From positions 12,797 to 18,457 of the forward strand of contig DCTG01000023.1 in NCBI GenBank assembly GCA_002329245.1: DNA of 5,661 nucleotides, given 5' to 3'. The position numbers and the translations under genes are program-made. The stretch's first letter is position 1. Each line of letters begins with the position of its first letter. This DNA comes from Clostridiales bacterium UBA1446. Lineage in GTDB: Bacteria; Bacillota; Clostridia; Oscillospirales; Oscillospiraceae. Shown here in pieces: positions 1-5,661 of the stretch. Under the pieces are notes generated by a model, which made no database searches, was not told the DNA's origin, and saw only the letters and a list, made by a program, of their open reading frames with translations.

Positions 1-1053
1 GGATTCTCCGCTCCAGCCATAACAGCCAAAAGCCGCCGCCTTTTTGCCCTTGAACCGGAGTTCTTTCATGAGTTGAAGAAATCCCGCTATCGAATGCAGA
101 ATGCTGTTTGAAATCGTCGGAGAACCGATCACAACCGTTTTTGACTTAAACACCTCGCAAATCAGATCGTTTGCATCGCTCTTGGCAAGATTACAGACCT
201 TAACGACCGTATCCTTGTCGACCAATCGGATTCCTTCCGCTATTTTTTCGGCAAGCAGCTTCGTTCCGTTCCACATCGTGTCATAGATAATGGTGATTTG
301 ATTTTCCTGGTAATCGTCCGACCAGCGGGCGTACCGTTCGATAATCTGCGCCGGGTTATCTCTCCAGATGACTCCATGGCTTGTCGCGATCATTTCGATC
401 GGAAGGTTCAACGCGGCAATTTCGTTTAACTTCTTTTTCAGAATAGAACTGAAGGGGGTTAGGATATTCGCGTAGTATTTCAGCGATTCGCAGAAAAGCT
501 CGCATTGGTCAACCAAGTCGTTAAACAGGCCCTCGTTGGCTAAATGCTGTCCGAACGCGTCGTTGCTGAAGAGAATATTGTCCCCCGTCAAATATGTGGC
601 CATGCTGTCCGGCCAATGCAGCATCGGCATTTCCACGAATATGAGTTCCTTGCCATTCCCGATAGCAATTCTGTCCCCGGTTTTGACAACGTGAAAATTC
701 CAGTCCTGATGATACTGCCCTTTGAGTGATTTCACCGCGTTTGCGGTACAATAGACAGGCTTGTCCGGAATGCGTCTGAGTAAGGCGGGCAAGGCGCCGC
801 TGTGGTCGACCTCCCCGTGATTGGCAACAATGAAATCAATTTTGTTCAAATCAATTTCACCGGCTAAGTTGGCGACGAACTCCTCTGCAAAGGGGGCCCA
901 GACCGTGTCGATTAAAACGGTTTTTTCTTCTTGAATCAAATAGGAATTATACGTGGAGCCTTTATGGGTAGAATACTCGTCGCCGTGAAATTTCCGCAGT
1001 TCCCAGTCAACCTTGCCAACCCAGTGCACGTTGTTTTTAACTGTTTTTTTCAT
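1..1053 (-). CDS. Flavodiiron protein (A-type flavoprotein, NorV/FprA-like), 3' end cut off by window
   Basis: This is a cytoplasmic flavodiiron enzyme that reduces nitric oxide to N2O and/or O2 to water, with electrons usually supplied by rubredoxin. I read 351 residues with no stop before the window edge. Residues 1-250 form the metallo-beta-lactamase-like diiron domain. All expected iron ligands are present: H79, E81, D83 and H84 in [10 protein letters not shown]146 in MLHWPDSM, D165 in SNDAFGQH, and H226 in TSHGV. The flavodoxin domain begins near residue 252, with FMN-loop motifs TMWNGT (259-264), SPTISNS (311-317) and FGCYGWSGE (342-350). From memory, many segments match E. coli NorV closely, for example [23 protein letters not shown] and IWRDNPAQI. 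Families of this type run to about 390-410 residues, or about 480 with a C-terminal rubredoxin domain; the cut prevents choosing between them. The ATG at 1053 is preferred over the in-frame ATG at 1062 because AAAGGAG lies 10 nt before the first but only 1 nt before the second. It follows the MFS gene by 42 bp, a likely operon. Family assignment is secure; NO versus O2 preference is inference. Confidence 0.95.
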   Translation of the reverse strand, partial: MKKTVKNNVHWVGKVDWELRKFHGDEYSTHKGSTYNSYLIQEEKTVLIDTVWAPFAEEFVANLAGEIDLNKIDFIVANHGEVDHSGALPALLRRIPDKPVYCTANAVKSLKGQYHQDWNFHVVKTGDRIAIGNGKELIFVEMPMLHWPDSMATYLTGDNILFSNDAFGQHLANEGLFNDLVDQCELFCESLKYYANILTPFSSILKKKLNEIAALNLPIEMIATSHGVIWRDNPAQIIERYARWSDDYQENQITIIYDTMWNGTKLLAEKIAEGIRLVDKDTVVKVCNLAKSDANDLICEVFKSKTVVIGSPTISNSILHSIAGFLQLMKELRFKGKKAAAFGCYGWSGES

Positions 1054-1063
1054 CCGAAACATA

Positions 1064-1070
1064 CTCCTTT
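1064..1070 (-). promoter_or_regulatory. Ribosome binding site of the flavodiiron gene
   Basis: AAAGGAG on the minus strand lies 10 nt upstream of the ATG at 1053. The in-frame ATG at 1062 would leave only 1 nt, so this site decides the start. The site lies in a short region that can fold two ways (see findings). Confidence 0.7.
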
Positions 1071-1095
1071 CCGCCAAAGGCGTTCGATGCCGGTC

Positions 1096-2379
1096 TTATG
1101 CGTTCTTTCTCTTCGCAGTTGCTGTTTTCCGGGGGTCGGGTGCCTGCAGGACCAATAGCGCGCTTCCTGCCAACAATACAATTGAAAGAATGAGTACGCT
1201 GTGATAGGAACCGGTAAGATCAAACAGAATACCCGGAATCCACGAGCCGAGCGCGCCGCCGATCTGGTGGCTGACGGAGATAAAACCGATAATCGTCCCG
1301 ACGGAGTATTGGTCAAATAAACTGGCCGCCAAGGAGCTGGTGGGGGCGATGGAAGCCATTTCGGTTGCTCCGTAAACCACGGCAAAAGGAATCAGAAGCC
1401 AGGGGCTTTGGATGAGAAGCAGAAACAGGAAGGTAATTGCTCTTACGGAATAGATTATCCCCAGTTGCCTGCTTCGGTGAAAATGGTCTGACAAATGACC
1501 CGTTACGATTGTTCCGACGATATTGAGAGCCGCAATGACGCTGAAGGTGAGGGCTGCGATGGCTGTGCCGAATCCCCGGCCCTGTGTAAACGGGATTAAA
1601 TGCGTGGTGATGAAACCCACGTCGGTAAACCCGCATATGAAATACGGAACCGCCAGTTGCCAGAATGCCGGAATCTTCATGACGCCAAAGACGGTTGTTT
1701 CCGCGCGCGGGCTAGTGTTTCGCTCCTTCTCCGAGGGATCCCGGCGCTCTGCGGAAGAAGCCCCATAGGGCTCCAGCCCGAAATCTTCCGGCTTTGACCG
1801 AACGAACAGGATCGTCAAGGGAACCACGACGGCGCAGATAACCAGCCCGATTACGGCCATGGAGGTTCTCCAGCCGTACCGCTCGATCAGAAACAGGGAA
1901 GAGGGGACGACAATCAGTTGTCCGACCGCCATTCCGGATACGGCAAGACCTAACGCAAACCCCTGTTTGGCTTTAAACCATTTGGTAATTACGGCTGCGG
2001 CGATTACATTGGAGCAGCCTGCCACGCCCAAAGAAAAGCCGATCCCATAAATGAGAAACAGCTGCCAGAGCCGGGTGGCCAGTGAGCTGAGCAACAGACA
2101 AGAGCCGACAAGAATAATGCTGACGGACGGCACGATACGTCCGCCAAACTGATCGTTGAGTTTTCCGGCGAGCGGCTGCGCCACGGCGAATACGATAAAG
2201 CTCAGCGTCGATATGGAGGTAACAGCCGTCCTGCTGATGTTAAAATCAGTTTCCCAGGGGGTGATAAAGGCTCCAAAGGAAGTTCTCGCTCCGAATGAGG
2301 TGAGAAGCCCCAAAAAGAGGATGACCAATATCACCCACGCATAGGAAAACGGGAGCCTGTTTAAAAGGGATTTTATCAT
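1096..2379 (-). CDS. MFS transporter, monocarboxylate/oxalate-formate porter-like
   Basis: This is an integral inner-membrane secondary transporter of 427 residues, the usual length for 12-helix major facilitator proteins. Hydrophobic segments run in two groups of six (about 12-190 and 238-412), separated by a hydrophilic loop at about 194-235 rich in E, R, S and P. The MFS signature GKLNDQFGGR (72-81) follows helix 2, and its counterpart GHLSDHFHRSR (294-304) follows helix 8. The segment KWFKAKQGFALGLAVSGMA (133-151), YGWR (168-171) and the late GGALGSWIPGILFDLTGSY stretch (374-392) resemble the monocarboxylate and oxalate-formate porters, so an organic anion substrate is plausible but unproven. 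A TTG at 2385 would add two residues, but GAGGG at 2386-2390 abuts it with no spacing. The ATG at 2379 sits 6 nt from that site and is the better start. The tail is basic (RKTATAKRKNA). The flavodiiron gene follows after 42 bp and is probably cotranscribed. The MFS call is secure; the subfamily is tentative and the substrate is unknown. Confidence 0.93.
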   Translation of the reverse strand: MIKSLLNRLPFSYAWVILVILFLGLLTSFGARTSFGAFITPWETDFNISRTAVTSISTLSFIVFAVAQPLAGKLNDQFGGRIVPSVSIILVGSCLLLSSLATRLWQLFLIYGIGFSLGVAGCSNVIAAAVITKWFKAKQGFALGLAVSGMAVGQLIVVPSSLFLIERYGWRTSMAVIGLVICAVVVPLTILFVRSKPEDFGLEPYGASSAERRDPSEKERNTSPRAETTVFGVMKIPAFWQLAVPYFICGFTDVGFITTHLIPFTQGRGFGTAIAALTFSVIAALNIVGTIVTGHLSDHFHRSRQLGIIYSVRAITFLFLLLIQSPWLLIPFAVVYGATEMASIAPTSSLAASLFDQYSVGTIIGFISVSHQIGGALGSWIPGILFDLTGSYHSVLILSIVLLAGSALLVLQAPDPRKTATAKRKNA

Positions 2380-2385
2380 GCCCAA

Positions 2386-2390
2386 CCCTC
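2386..2390 (-). promoter_or_regulatory. Ribosome binding site of the MFS gene
   Basis: GAGGG on the minus strand lies 6 nt before the ATG at 2379 and directly against a TTG at 2385. The spacing favours the ATG as the true start. Confidence 0.6.
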
Positions 2391-2394
2391 GTTT

Positions 2395-2408
2395 CGATTA
2401 TATAGTCG
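2395..2408. promoter_or_regulatory. Imperfect palindrome upstream of the MFS-flavodiiron operon, possible operator
   Basis: CGATTATATAGTCG is an inverted repeat with one mismatched pair, ending 15 nt before the MFS start codon. It lies between two copies of a CGATT-containing sequence (GTTTCGATT at 2391-2399 and GTTTTCGATT at 2411-2420). Read on the minus strand it contains a perfect TATAAT (2402-2397). A promoter there would give a leader of only about 11 nt and has no well-spaced -35. A regulator-binding site is one reading; chance in AT-rich DNA is the other. Confidence 0.25.
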
Positions 2409-2440
2409 CTGTTTTCGATTTTTTCCCAAAGATTAATAGA

Positions 2441-2469
2441 ATCATATCATAGAAAAAGCGAATAGGGAA
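2441..2469 (-). promoter_or_regulatory. Candidate promoter for the MFS-flavodiiron operon
   Basis: On the minus strand, TATGAT (2446-2441) matches the -10 consensus at five of six bases and follows a poor -35, TTCCCT (2469-2464), at 17 nt spacing. A second overlapping TATGAT lies at 2451-2446. Transcription would begin near 2434 and give a leader of about 55 nt. The weak -35 makes this a guess; the position between the upstream terminator and the gene is right. Confidence 0.25.
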
Positions 2470-2618
2470 GCATGCATGATTCAAGACGTGCCCCGCTAAA
2501 CTTTGCTGCGGATTCGTATAGGGAATTAGTAATACAAAAATAAATTGATGAAAAGCATATTAAGAAGGTAAGGCGTTCCGCCTGATTTCTCGGGTTTCAT
2601 CACTCCTGTATGGCTTAT

Positions 2619-2674
2619 AATAAAACCGGGCGGTTTCCCACTTGGTCCCAGGGGAAACCGCCCGGCCTTTTTTT
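2619..2674. terminator. Strong bidirectional rho-independent terminator
   Basis: A perfect 14-bp GC-rich stem pairs CCGGGCGGTTTCCC (2626-2639) with GGGAAACCGCCCGG (2652-2665) around a 12-nt loop. On the minus strand it is followed directly by TTTTATT (2625-2619), so it would end the surface-protein transcript 113 nt past its stop codon. On the plus strand it is followed by CC and then seven Ts (2668-2674), so it also works in that direction, although I see no plus-strand gene that needs it. Confidence 0.92.
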
Positions 2675-2778
2675 GTCTTACCGTAGAGCTGGTCAAGGTT
2701 TGGTCAATTCTCAAGCTGATTTGTGAGCAAGCCCGAGATTCCGAGTCAAAACAGCGCAGGCAGTATGGATTCTATGCC

Positions 2779-5661
2779 TTACTTTACGTTTTCAATGTAG
2801 TTTGTGAACATCGTTGCGATTTCGGCTCTGGTTGCTTTGCCATCGGGATTCAGTGTTTTGTCTGCATTACCCTGAATGACTCCTGTCTTGACTGCCCAGG
2901 CAAATGCTAACTTTGCGTAGTCATCAATCTTATCGCTGTCAGAGTAAGTAGACAGAACGTCTTCCATGGTGATCACGGGAGAGCCTGCATATCTGTAAAG
3001 GATAGCTACGAGCTGCTCTCTTGTAACGGAAGTATTCGGTGCGTACTTGCCTTCTCCGACACCGTTTACGAAGCCGTTCCGGCTTGCCCAGATTACTGCT
3101 TTCTCGTAATAAGCTCCGCTTTGAACATCAGAGAAGGTGACCGTTAAAGGAACCTCCGGCTGACTTGCCAGTCTGTACAGCATGGTGACGACCATTCCGC
3201 GAGTTGCACTTTCGCTGGGTGAGAATGCCGTATCGGATGTGCCGTTCATAATGCCAAGGCTATACATCTTAGCCACGCTGTTATAGAACCAGTTGCCTTC
3301 CGCAACGTCTTTGAAGGGGAAATTTGCTACTACATACTTAGAGAAGTGTGTAGTTTTGAATGTTACCCTGCCATCCTGATATTCGCAAGCCATCGGCACT
3401 AAATCACCACTGTCTGTCAGGAACCAAACGACCAGATTGGATGTATCTTCTTTTTCTGCCGGCGTATAAGGAATGCTTATTGTTGCTGTGCCATTGAGCT
3501 GTGAAATTTGCTTTCCATTCGAAGTGATGGTCAGGTCAATAACAGGTCTGTCACCAACAAGCTTCTGCTGATCTGCCGGTAACCTGCTCTTATCGACCTT
3601 AGTGACCGCAAGGACCACCGTATCTCCGGTTGCATGCGCCGCCGTGGTGTTGAGTGCATCCTTGTCAAGAGTCACGCTGCCAACAGGAGATTCCACTGTC
3701 ATGGTTGCATTTTCACTGCTCTTTACCAGTTCCTCAATGGCAGGAACAGGAATACCGACTGCCACAGTTCTAGACTTGTCGGGTGCTCCAACTGTCACTG
3801 TCACGCTTGCCTTGTTTTCTTCTTTGCCTTCTTCAATGGCGTCCTTTACGAACTTGCCCATGATGTTTTCAGAGAGCGCTACAGATGTCATATTTCCTGT
3901 AGTGGTTACCTTCACACCATTAGGATTCGCAGTAGTGCCGGATGTCGTGGTGATTTTCACATTGACAGGGTTAGTTGTTTCTGTTGTATCCCACATGATG
4001 ATTGAAAATGTTATTGTGGCGCTGCTGCCTTCATAGTTTCCAATACCCGTTACGGTAACCGTTGCCGTTCCCGCGTCTGTATTGTCGCTGTAGCTAACCG
4101 TGTAATCGGTGTCCTTTATGAGGGTAATCGTGTCGTCCTTTACAACAACCGTCGGGGTATGAGGTGTGCCGTTATAGGTTACCGAGGGTATTTCGTCAAC
4201 TGAAAAAACGATTACCTTTGGTGAAACTGCAACAGTAACGTCAATATTGTTAATGGTGTTGTAGTTCGTTGTATCTGACGGTGTGTAGATAACAGGGAAG
4301 CTGTTGGTTCCGACGCTGCCAACGGCGGCTGTCGGAGCTGTCCATGAAAATCCTGTCGGCAGAGCGACATCAGAAAGTATCTGACCGTATGTTGCCGTAA
4401 GCCCTGTCGGGACTGTGTAAGAAGGGTCGGCCTTTTCCATTCCGGGATCGATATCTGCTATGGTTCCCGTGAAGTTGCCGGTTGCCGTAAAGGTGGTTCT
4501 TTCACCGACATTTGTGACGGGGCTCCATGTACCGGTTATGGTAAAGCTGTCCTTTGTCACGGTGGCGGACGGTGTTTGAGCCGTACCGTCATACGTTAAG
4601 GCTTCAAACGTACCAACCGAGGCGCCTGCAATATCTAGCCGGTCGATTGTAAACGTTATTGTACCGCTGCTGCCTTCATAGTTAGCAATACCCGTTACGG
4701 TAACCGTCGCCGTTCCCACGTCTGTATTGTCGCTGTAGCTAACCGTGTAATCGGTGTCCTTTGTGAGGGTAATCGTGCCGTCCTTTGCAACGACTGTCGG
4801 AGTATGAGCTGTGCCGTTATAGGTTGCCGGCGGAATACTGTCTATCGAGAAAGCAATTACCTTCGGTGAAATTGTAAACGTTGTTGTGCCGCTGCTGCCT
4901 TCATAGTTAGCAATACCCGTTACGGTAACCGTTGCCGTTCCCGCGTTTGTATTGTCGCTGTAGCTAACCGTGTAATCGGTTTCCTGGGTGAGGGGAATCG
5001 TGCCGTCCTTGACAACAACCGTCGGGGTAAGGGGTGTGCCGTTATAGGTTGCCGCGGGTATGTCATCCACAGTGAATTCGATCACTTTTGGTGCAACTGC
5101 AACAGTAACGTCAATATTGTTGATTATGTTGTAGTTCGCTGTATCTGACGGTGTGTAGCTGACGGTGAAGCTGTTCGTTCCGACGCTGCCAACGGCGTCT
5201 GTCGGAGTTGTCCACGAAAATCTTTCCGGTAGAGCGACATCAGAAAGTATCTGACCGTATGTTGCCGTAAGCCCTGTCGGGACTGTGTAAGAAGGGTCGG
5301 CCTTTGCCATTCCGGGATCAATCTCTATGCTTCCCGTGAAGTTTCCGGTTGCCGTAAATGTGGTTGTCTGTCCGACATTCGTGACGGGGCTCCATGTGCC
5401 GGTTACGGGAAGGCTGTTCTTTGTCACGGAAGCGGACGGTGTCTGAGCCGTACCGGTATAAACCAAGGCTTCAAACGTACCGACCGAGGCGCCTGTAATA
5501 TCTAGCCGGTCGATTGTAAACGTTGTTGTGCCGCTGTTGCCGGCATAGTTTCCGATGCCCGTTACGGTAACCGTCGCCGTTCCCGCGTCTGTATTGTTGC
5601 TGTAGCTTACCGTGTAATCGATGCCCTGCGTGAGGGTAATCGTGCCGTCCTTGACAACAAC
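2779..5661 (-). CDS. Large cell-surface protein with Ig-like tandem repeats and three C-terminal SLH domains, 5' end outside window
   Basis: This is the C-terminal 960 residues of a secreted protein held on the cell wall. The frame is open to the right edge. The first start-like codon, a TTG at 5466, lies inside a repeat (context FEALVYTGT) and is not the real start. Residues 1-555 are tandem beta-strand modules of three kinds: A (about 75 residues, core TYNGT...DYTVSYSDNT...GTATVTVTG), B (about 70, core GTFEALTYDGTAQTPSA) and C (70, core GLTATYGQILSDVALP). They are arranged A-B-C-A-A-B-C-A. Residues 556-782 are unique and beta-rich, ending in a stretch with VVWFLTDSGDLVPM and TTHFSKYVVA that often precedes SLH domains in clostridial proteins. 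Three SLH domains follow at about 783-832, 843-893 and 906-956, with motifs TRGM (820-823), TREQ (880-883) and TRAE (944-947). Such domains bind secondary cell-wall polysaccharide, commonly pyruvylated. Only one cysteine is present, as usual for exported proteins of this kind. The role could be S-layer, adhesin or a scaffold for an N-terminal domain lying outside the window; the sequence seen cannot tell which. Confidence 0.93.
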   Translation of the reverse strand, partial: VVVKDGTITLTQGIDYTVSYSNNTDAGTATVTVTGIGNYAGNSGTTTFTIDRLDITGASVGTFEALVYTGTAQTPSASVTKNSLPVTGTWSPVTNVGQTTTFTATGNFTGSIEIDPGMAKADPSYTVPTGLTATYGQILSDVALPERFSWTTPTDAVGSVGTNSFTVSYTPSDTANYNIINNIDVTVAVAPKVIEFTVDDIPAATYNGTPLTPTVVVKDGTIPLTQETDYTVSYSDNTNAGTATVTVTGIANYEGSSGTTTFTISPKVIAFSIDSIPPATYNGTAHTPTVVAKDGTITLTKDTDYTVSYSDNTDVGTATVTVTGIANYEGSSGTITFTIDRLDIAGASVGTFEALTYDGTAQTPSATVTKDSFTITGTWSPVTNVGERTTFTATGNFTGTIADIDPGMEKADPSYTVPTGLTATYGQILSDVALPTGFSWTAPTAAVGSVGTNSFPVIYTPSDTTNYNTINNIDVTVAVSPKVIVFSVDEIPSVTYNGTPHTPTVVVKDDTITLIKDTDYTVSYSDNTDAGTATVTVTGIGNYEGSSATITFSIIMWDTTETTNPVNVKITTTSGTTANPNGVKVTTTGNMTSVALSENIMGKFVKDAIEEGKEENKASVTVTVGAPDKSRTVAVGIPVPAIEELVKSSENATMTVESPVGSVTLDKDALNTTAAHATGDTVVLAVTKVDKSRLPADQQKLVGDRPVIDLTITSNGKQISQLNGTATISIPYTPAEKEDTSNLVVWFLTDSGDLVPMACEYQDGRVTFKTTHFSKYVVANFPFKDVAEGNWFYNSVAKMYSLGIMNGTSDTAFSPSESATRGMVVTMLYRLASQPEVPLTVTFSDVQSGAYYEKAVIWASRNGFVNGVGEGKYAPNTSVTREQLVAILYRYAGSPVITMEDVLSTYSDSDKIDDYAKLAFAWAVKTGVIQGNADKTLNPDGKATRAEIATMFTNYIENVK
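3997..4866 (-). repeat. 870-bp coding repeat unit 2 (modules A3-B2-C2-A4)
   Basis: This unit encodes 290 residues: A3 (4866-4642), B2 (4641-4432), C2 (4431-4222) and A4 (4221-3997). It repeats the order of the preceding unit at a spacing of 870 bp. The block 4361-4435 is identical over 75 bases to 5231-5305. The array ends at A4, where ITFSII runs into the unique MWDTTETT sequence. Confidence 0.88.
4642..5091 (-). repeat. Adjacent 225-bp A modules (A2 and A3)
   Basis: Two copies of the 75-residue A module sit head to tail across the junction of the large units (A2 5091-4867, A3 4866-4642). Both begin PKVI and share TYNGT and TATVTVTGIANYEGSSGT. The 44 bases at 4664-4707 are identical to 4889-4932, an offset of exactly 225. 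A is thus the smallest repeated element, present four times in the window. Confidence 0.85.
4867..5661 (-). repeat. 870-bp coding repeat unit 1, partial (modules A1-B1-C1-A2)
   Basis: This unit holds A1 (5661-5509, incomplete), B1 (5508-5302), C1 (5301-5092) and A2 (5091-4867), in the same order as unit 2. B1 is one codon shorter than B2 (GSIEIDPG against GTIADIDPG), so the offset between units is 867 bp upstream of that point and 870 bp downstream. The edge cuts it about 24 codons short, and more units may lie beyond. Confidence 0.87.

Larger units (their letters stand above)
2380..2778. other. Intergenic region between the surface-protein gene and the MFS operon
   Basis: This 399-bp stretch has no convincing protein gene. 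From the surface-gene stop toward the MFS gene it holds about 113 nt of unstructured 3' sequence, including GGTCAA twice 11 nt apart at 2691-2707. Next come the strong terminator hairpin, a possible 24-codon ORF (2600-2526), a small GC hairpin (AGGCG-TTC-CGCCT, 2571-2583), the 8-bp palindrome CATGCATG (2471-2478), the candidate promoter, and the possible operator. I found no riboswitch or T-box pattern I could recognise. Confidence 0.7.

Noticed and set aside
101..751. Short frames on both strands between 101 and 751
   Set aside because: They are shadows of the flavodiiron gene, which reads without a break from 1053 to 1 and holds every expected iron ligand.
1050..1636. Minus-strand frames of 111 and 107 codons within the MFS gene, plus others on the plus strand at 1523-2344
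   Set aside because: They overlap the clear MFS coding frame and look like its out-of-frame translations, with no family resemblance.
2471..2478. CATGCATG palindrome as an operator
   Set aside because: It is a simple 8-bp self-complementary word with no extended symmetry, so chance is the easier explanation.
2526..2714. 62-codon minus-strand frame
   Set aside because: Its first half reads through both arms of the terminator stem and its start has no ribosome site. Only the last 24 codons merit any mention.
3602..4036. 144-codon open frame on the plus strand, with a further overlapping frame at 3634-4005
   Set aside because: Both lie wholly antisense to the surface-protein gene, whose Thr/Ser/Val-rich codons read in reverse produce long open frames. 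They show no domain or convincing ribosome site.
5464..5466. TTG as start codon of the surface-protein gene
   Set aside because: The same frame stays open upstream to the window edge and encodes another A module and the start of a B module, so this codon is an internal leucine.
3997..5661. CRISPR-like or mobile-element interpretation of the repeats
   Set aside because: The repeats are long, in frame and match protein modules. There are no short repeats with unique spacers, no terminal inverted repeats and no transposase.

Overview
The window looks like chromosomal DNA from an anaerobic, Gram-positive-type (low to moderate GC) bacterium of the Clostridia. Three things suggest this: a secreted protein anchored by C-terminal SLH domains, a flavodiiron protein typical of anaerobes, and Shine-Dalgarno sequences of the AGGAG type. 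The species cannot be named. A gut or environmental relative of Oscillospiraceae or Lachnospiraceae is only a guess, from the style of the domain that precedes the SLH repeats.

All supported genes lie on the minus strand and are described in transcription order, from right to left. (1) 5661-2779 is the 3' part of a very large cell-surface protein gene, whose start and signal peptide lie beyond the right edge. It encodes at least 960 residues: a tandem array of Ig-like beta modules arranged A-B-C-A / A-B-C-A (units of about 870 bp, with a 75-bp stretch identical between units), a unique beta-rich region, and three SLH domains. (2) 2778-2380 is a 399-bp intergenic region. It holds a strong, bidirectional rho-independent terminator and the presumed promoter and leader of the next operon. 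(3) 2379-1096 encodes a 12-helix MFS transporter resembling the monocarboxylate/oxalate-formate porter branch. (4) 1053-1 encodes a flavodiiron protein very like the flavorubredoxin NorV, cut by the left edge in its flavodoxin domain. This last gene has no stop codon in the window, so a search for complete ORFs misses it.

The transporter and flavodiiron genes are 42 bp apart on the same strand, with no terminator visible between them, and probably form one operon. The flavodiiron protein should reduce NO and/or O2 to protect an anaerobe. What the transporter carries, and why the two are paired, is not evident from sequence. The surface-protein gene is a separate transcription unit ending at the terminator. 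I see no CRISPR array, tRNA, rRNA, insertion sequence or defence system, and nothing that amounts to a clearly new biological system. The most notable features are the recently homogenised repeat array and the MFS-flavodiiron pairing.
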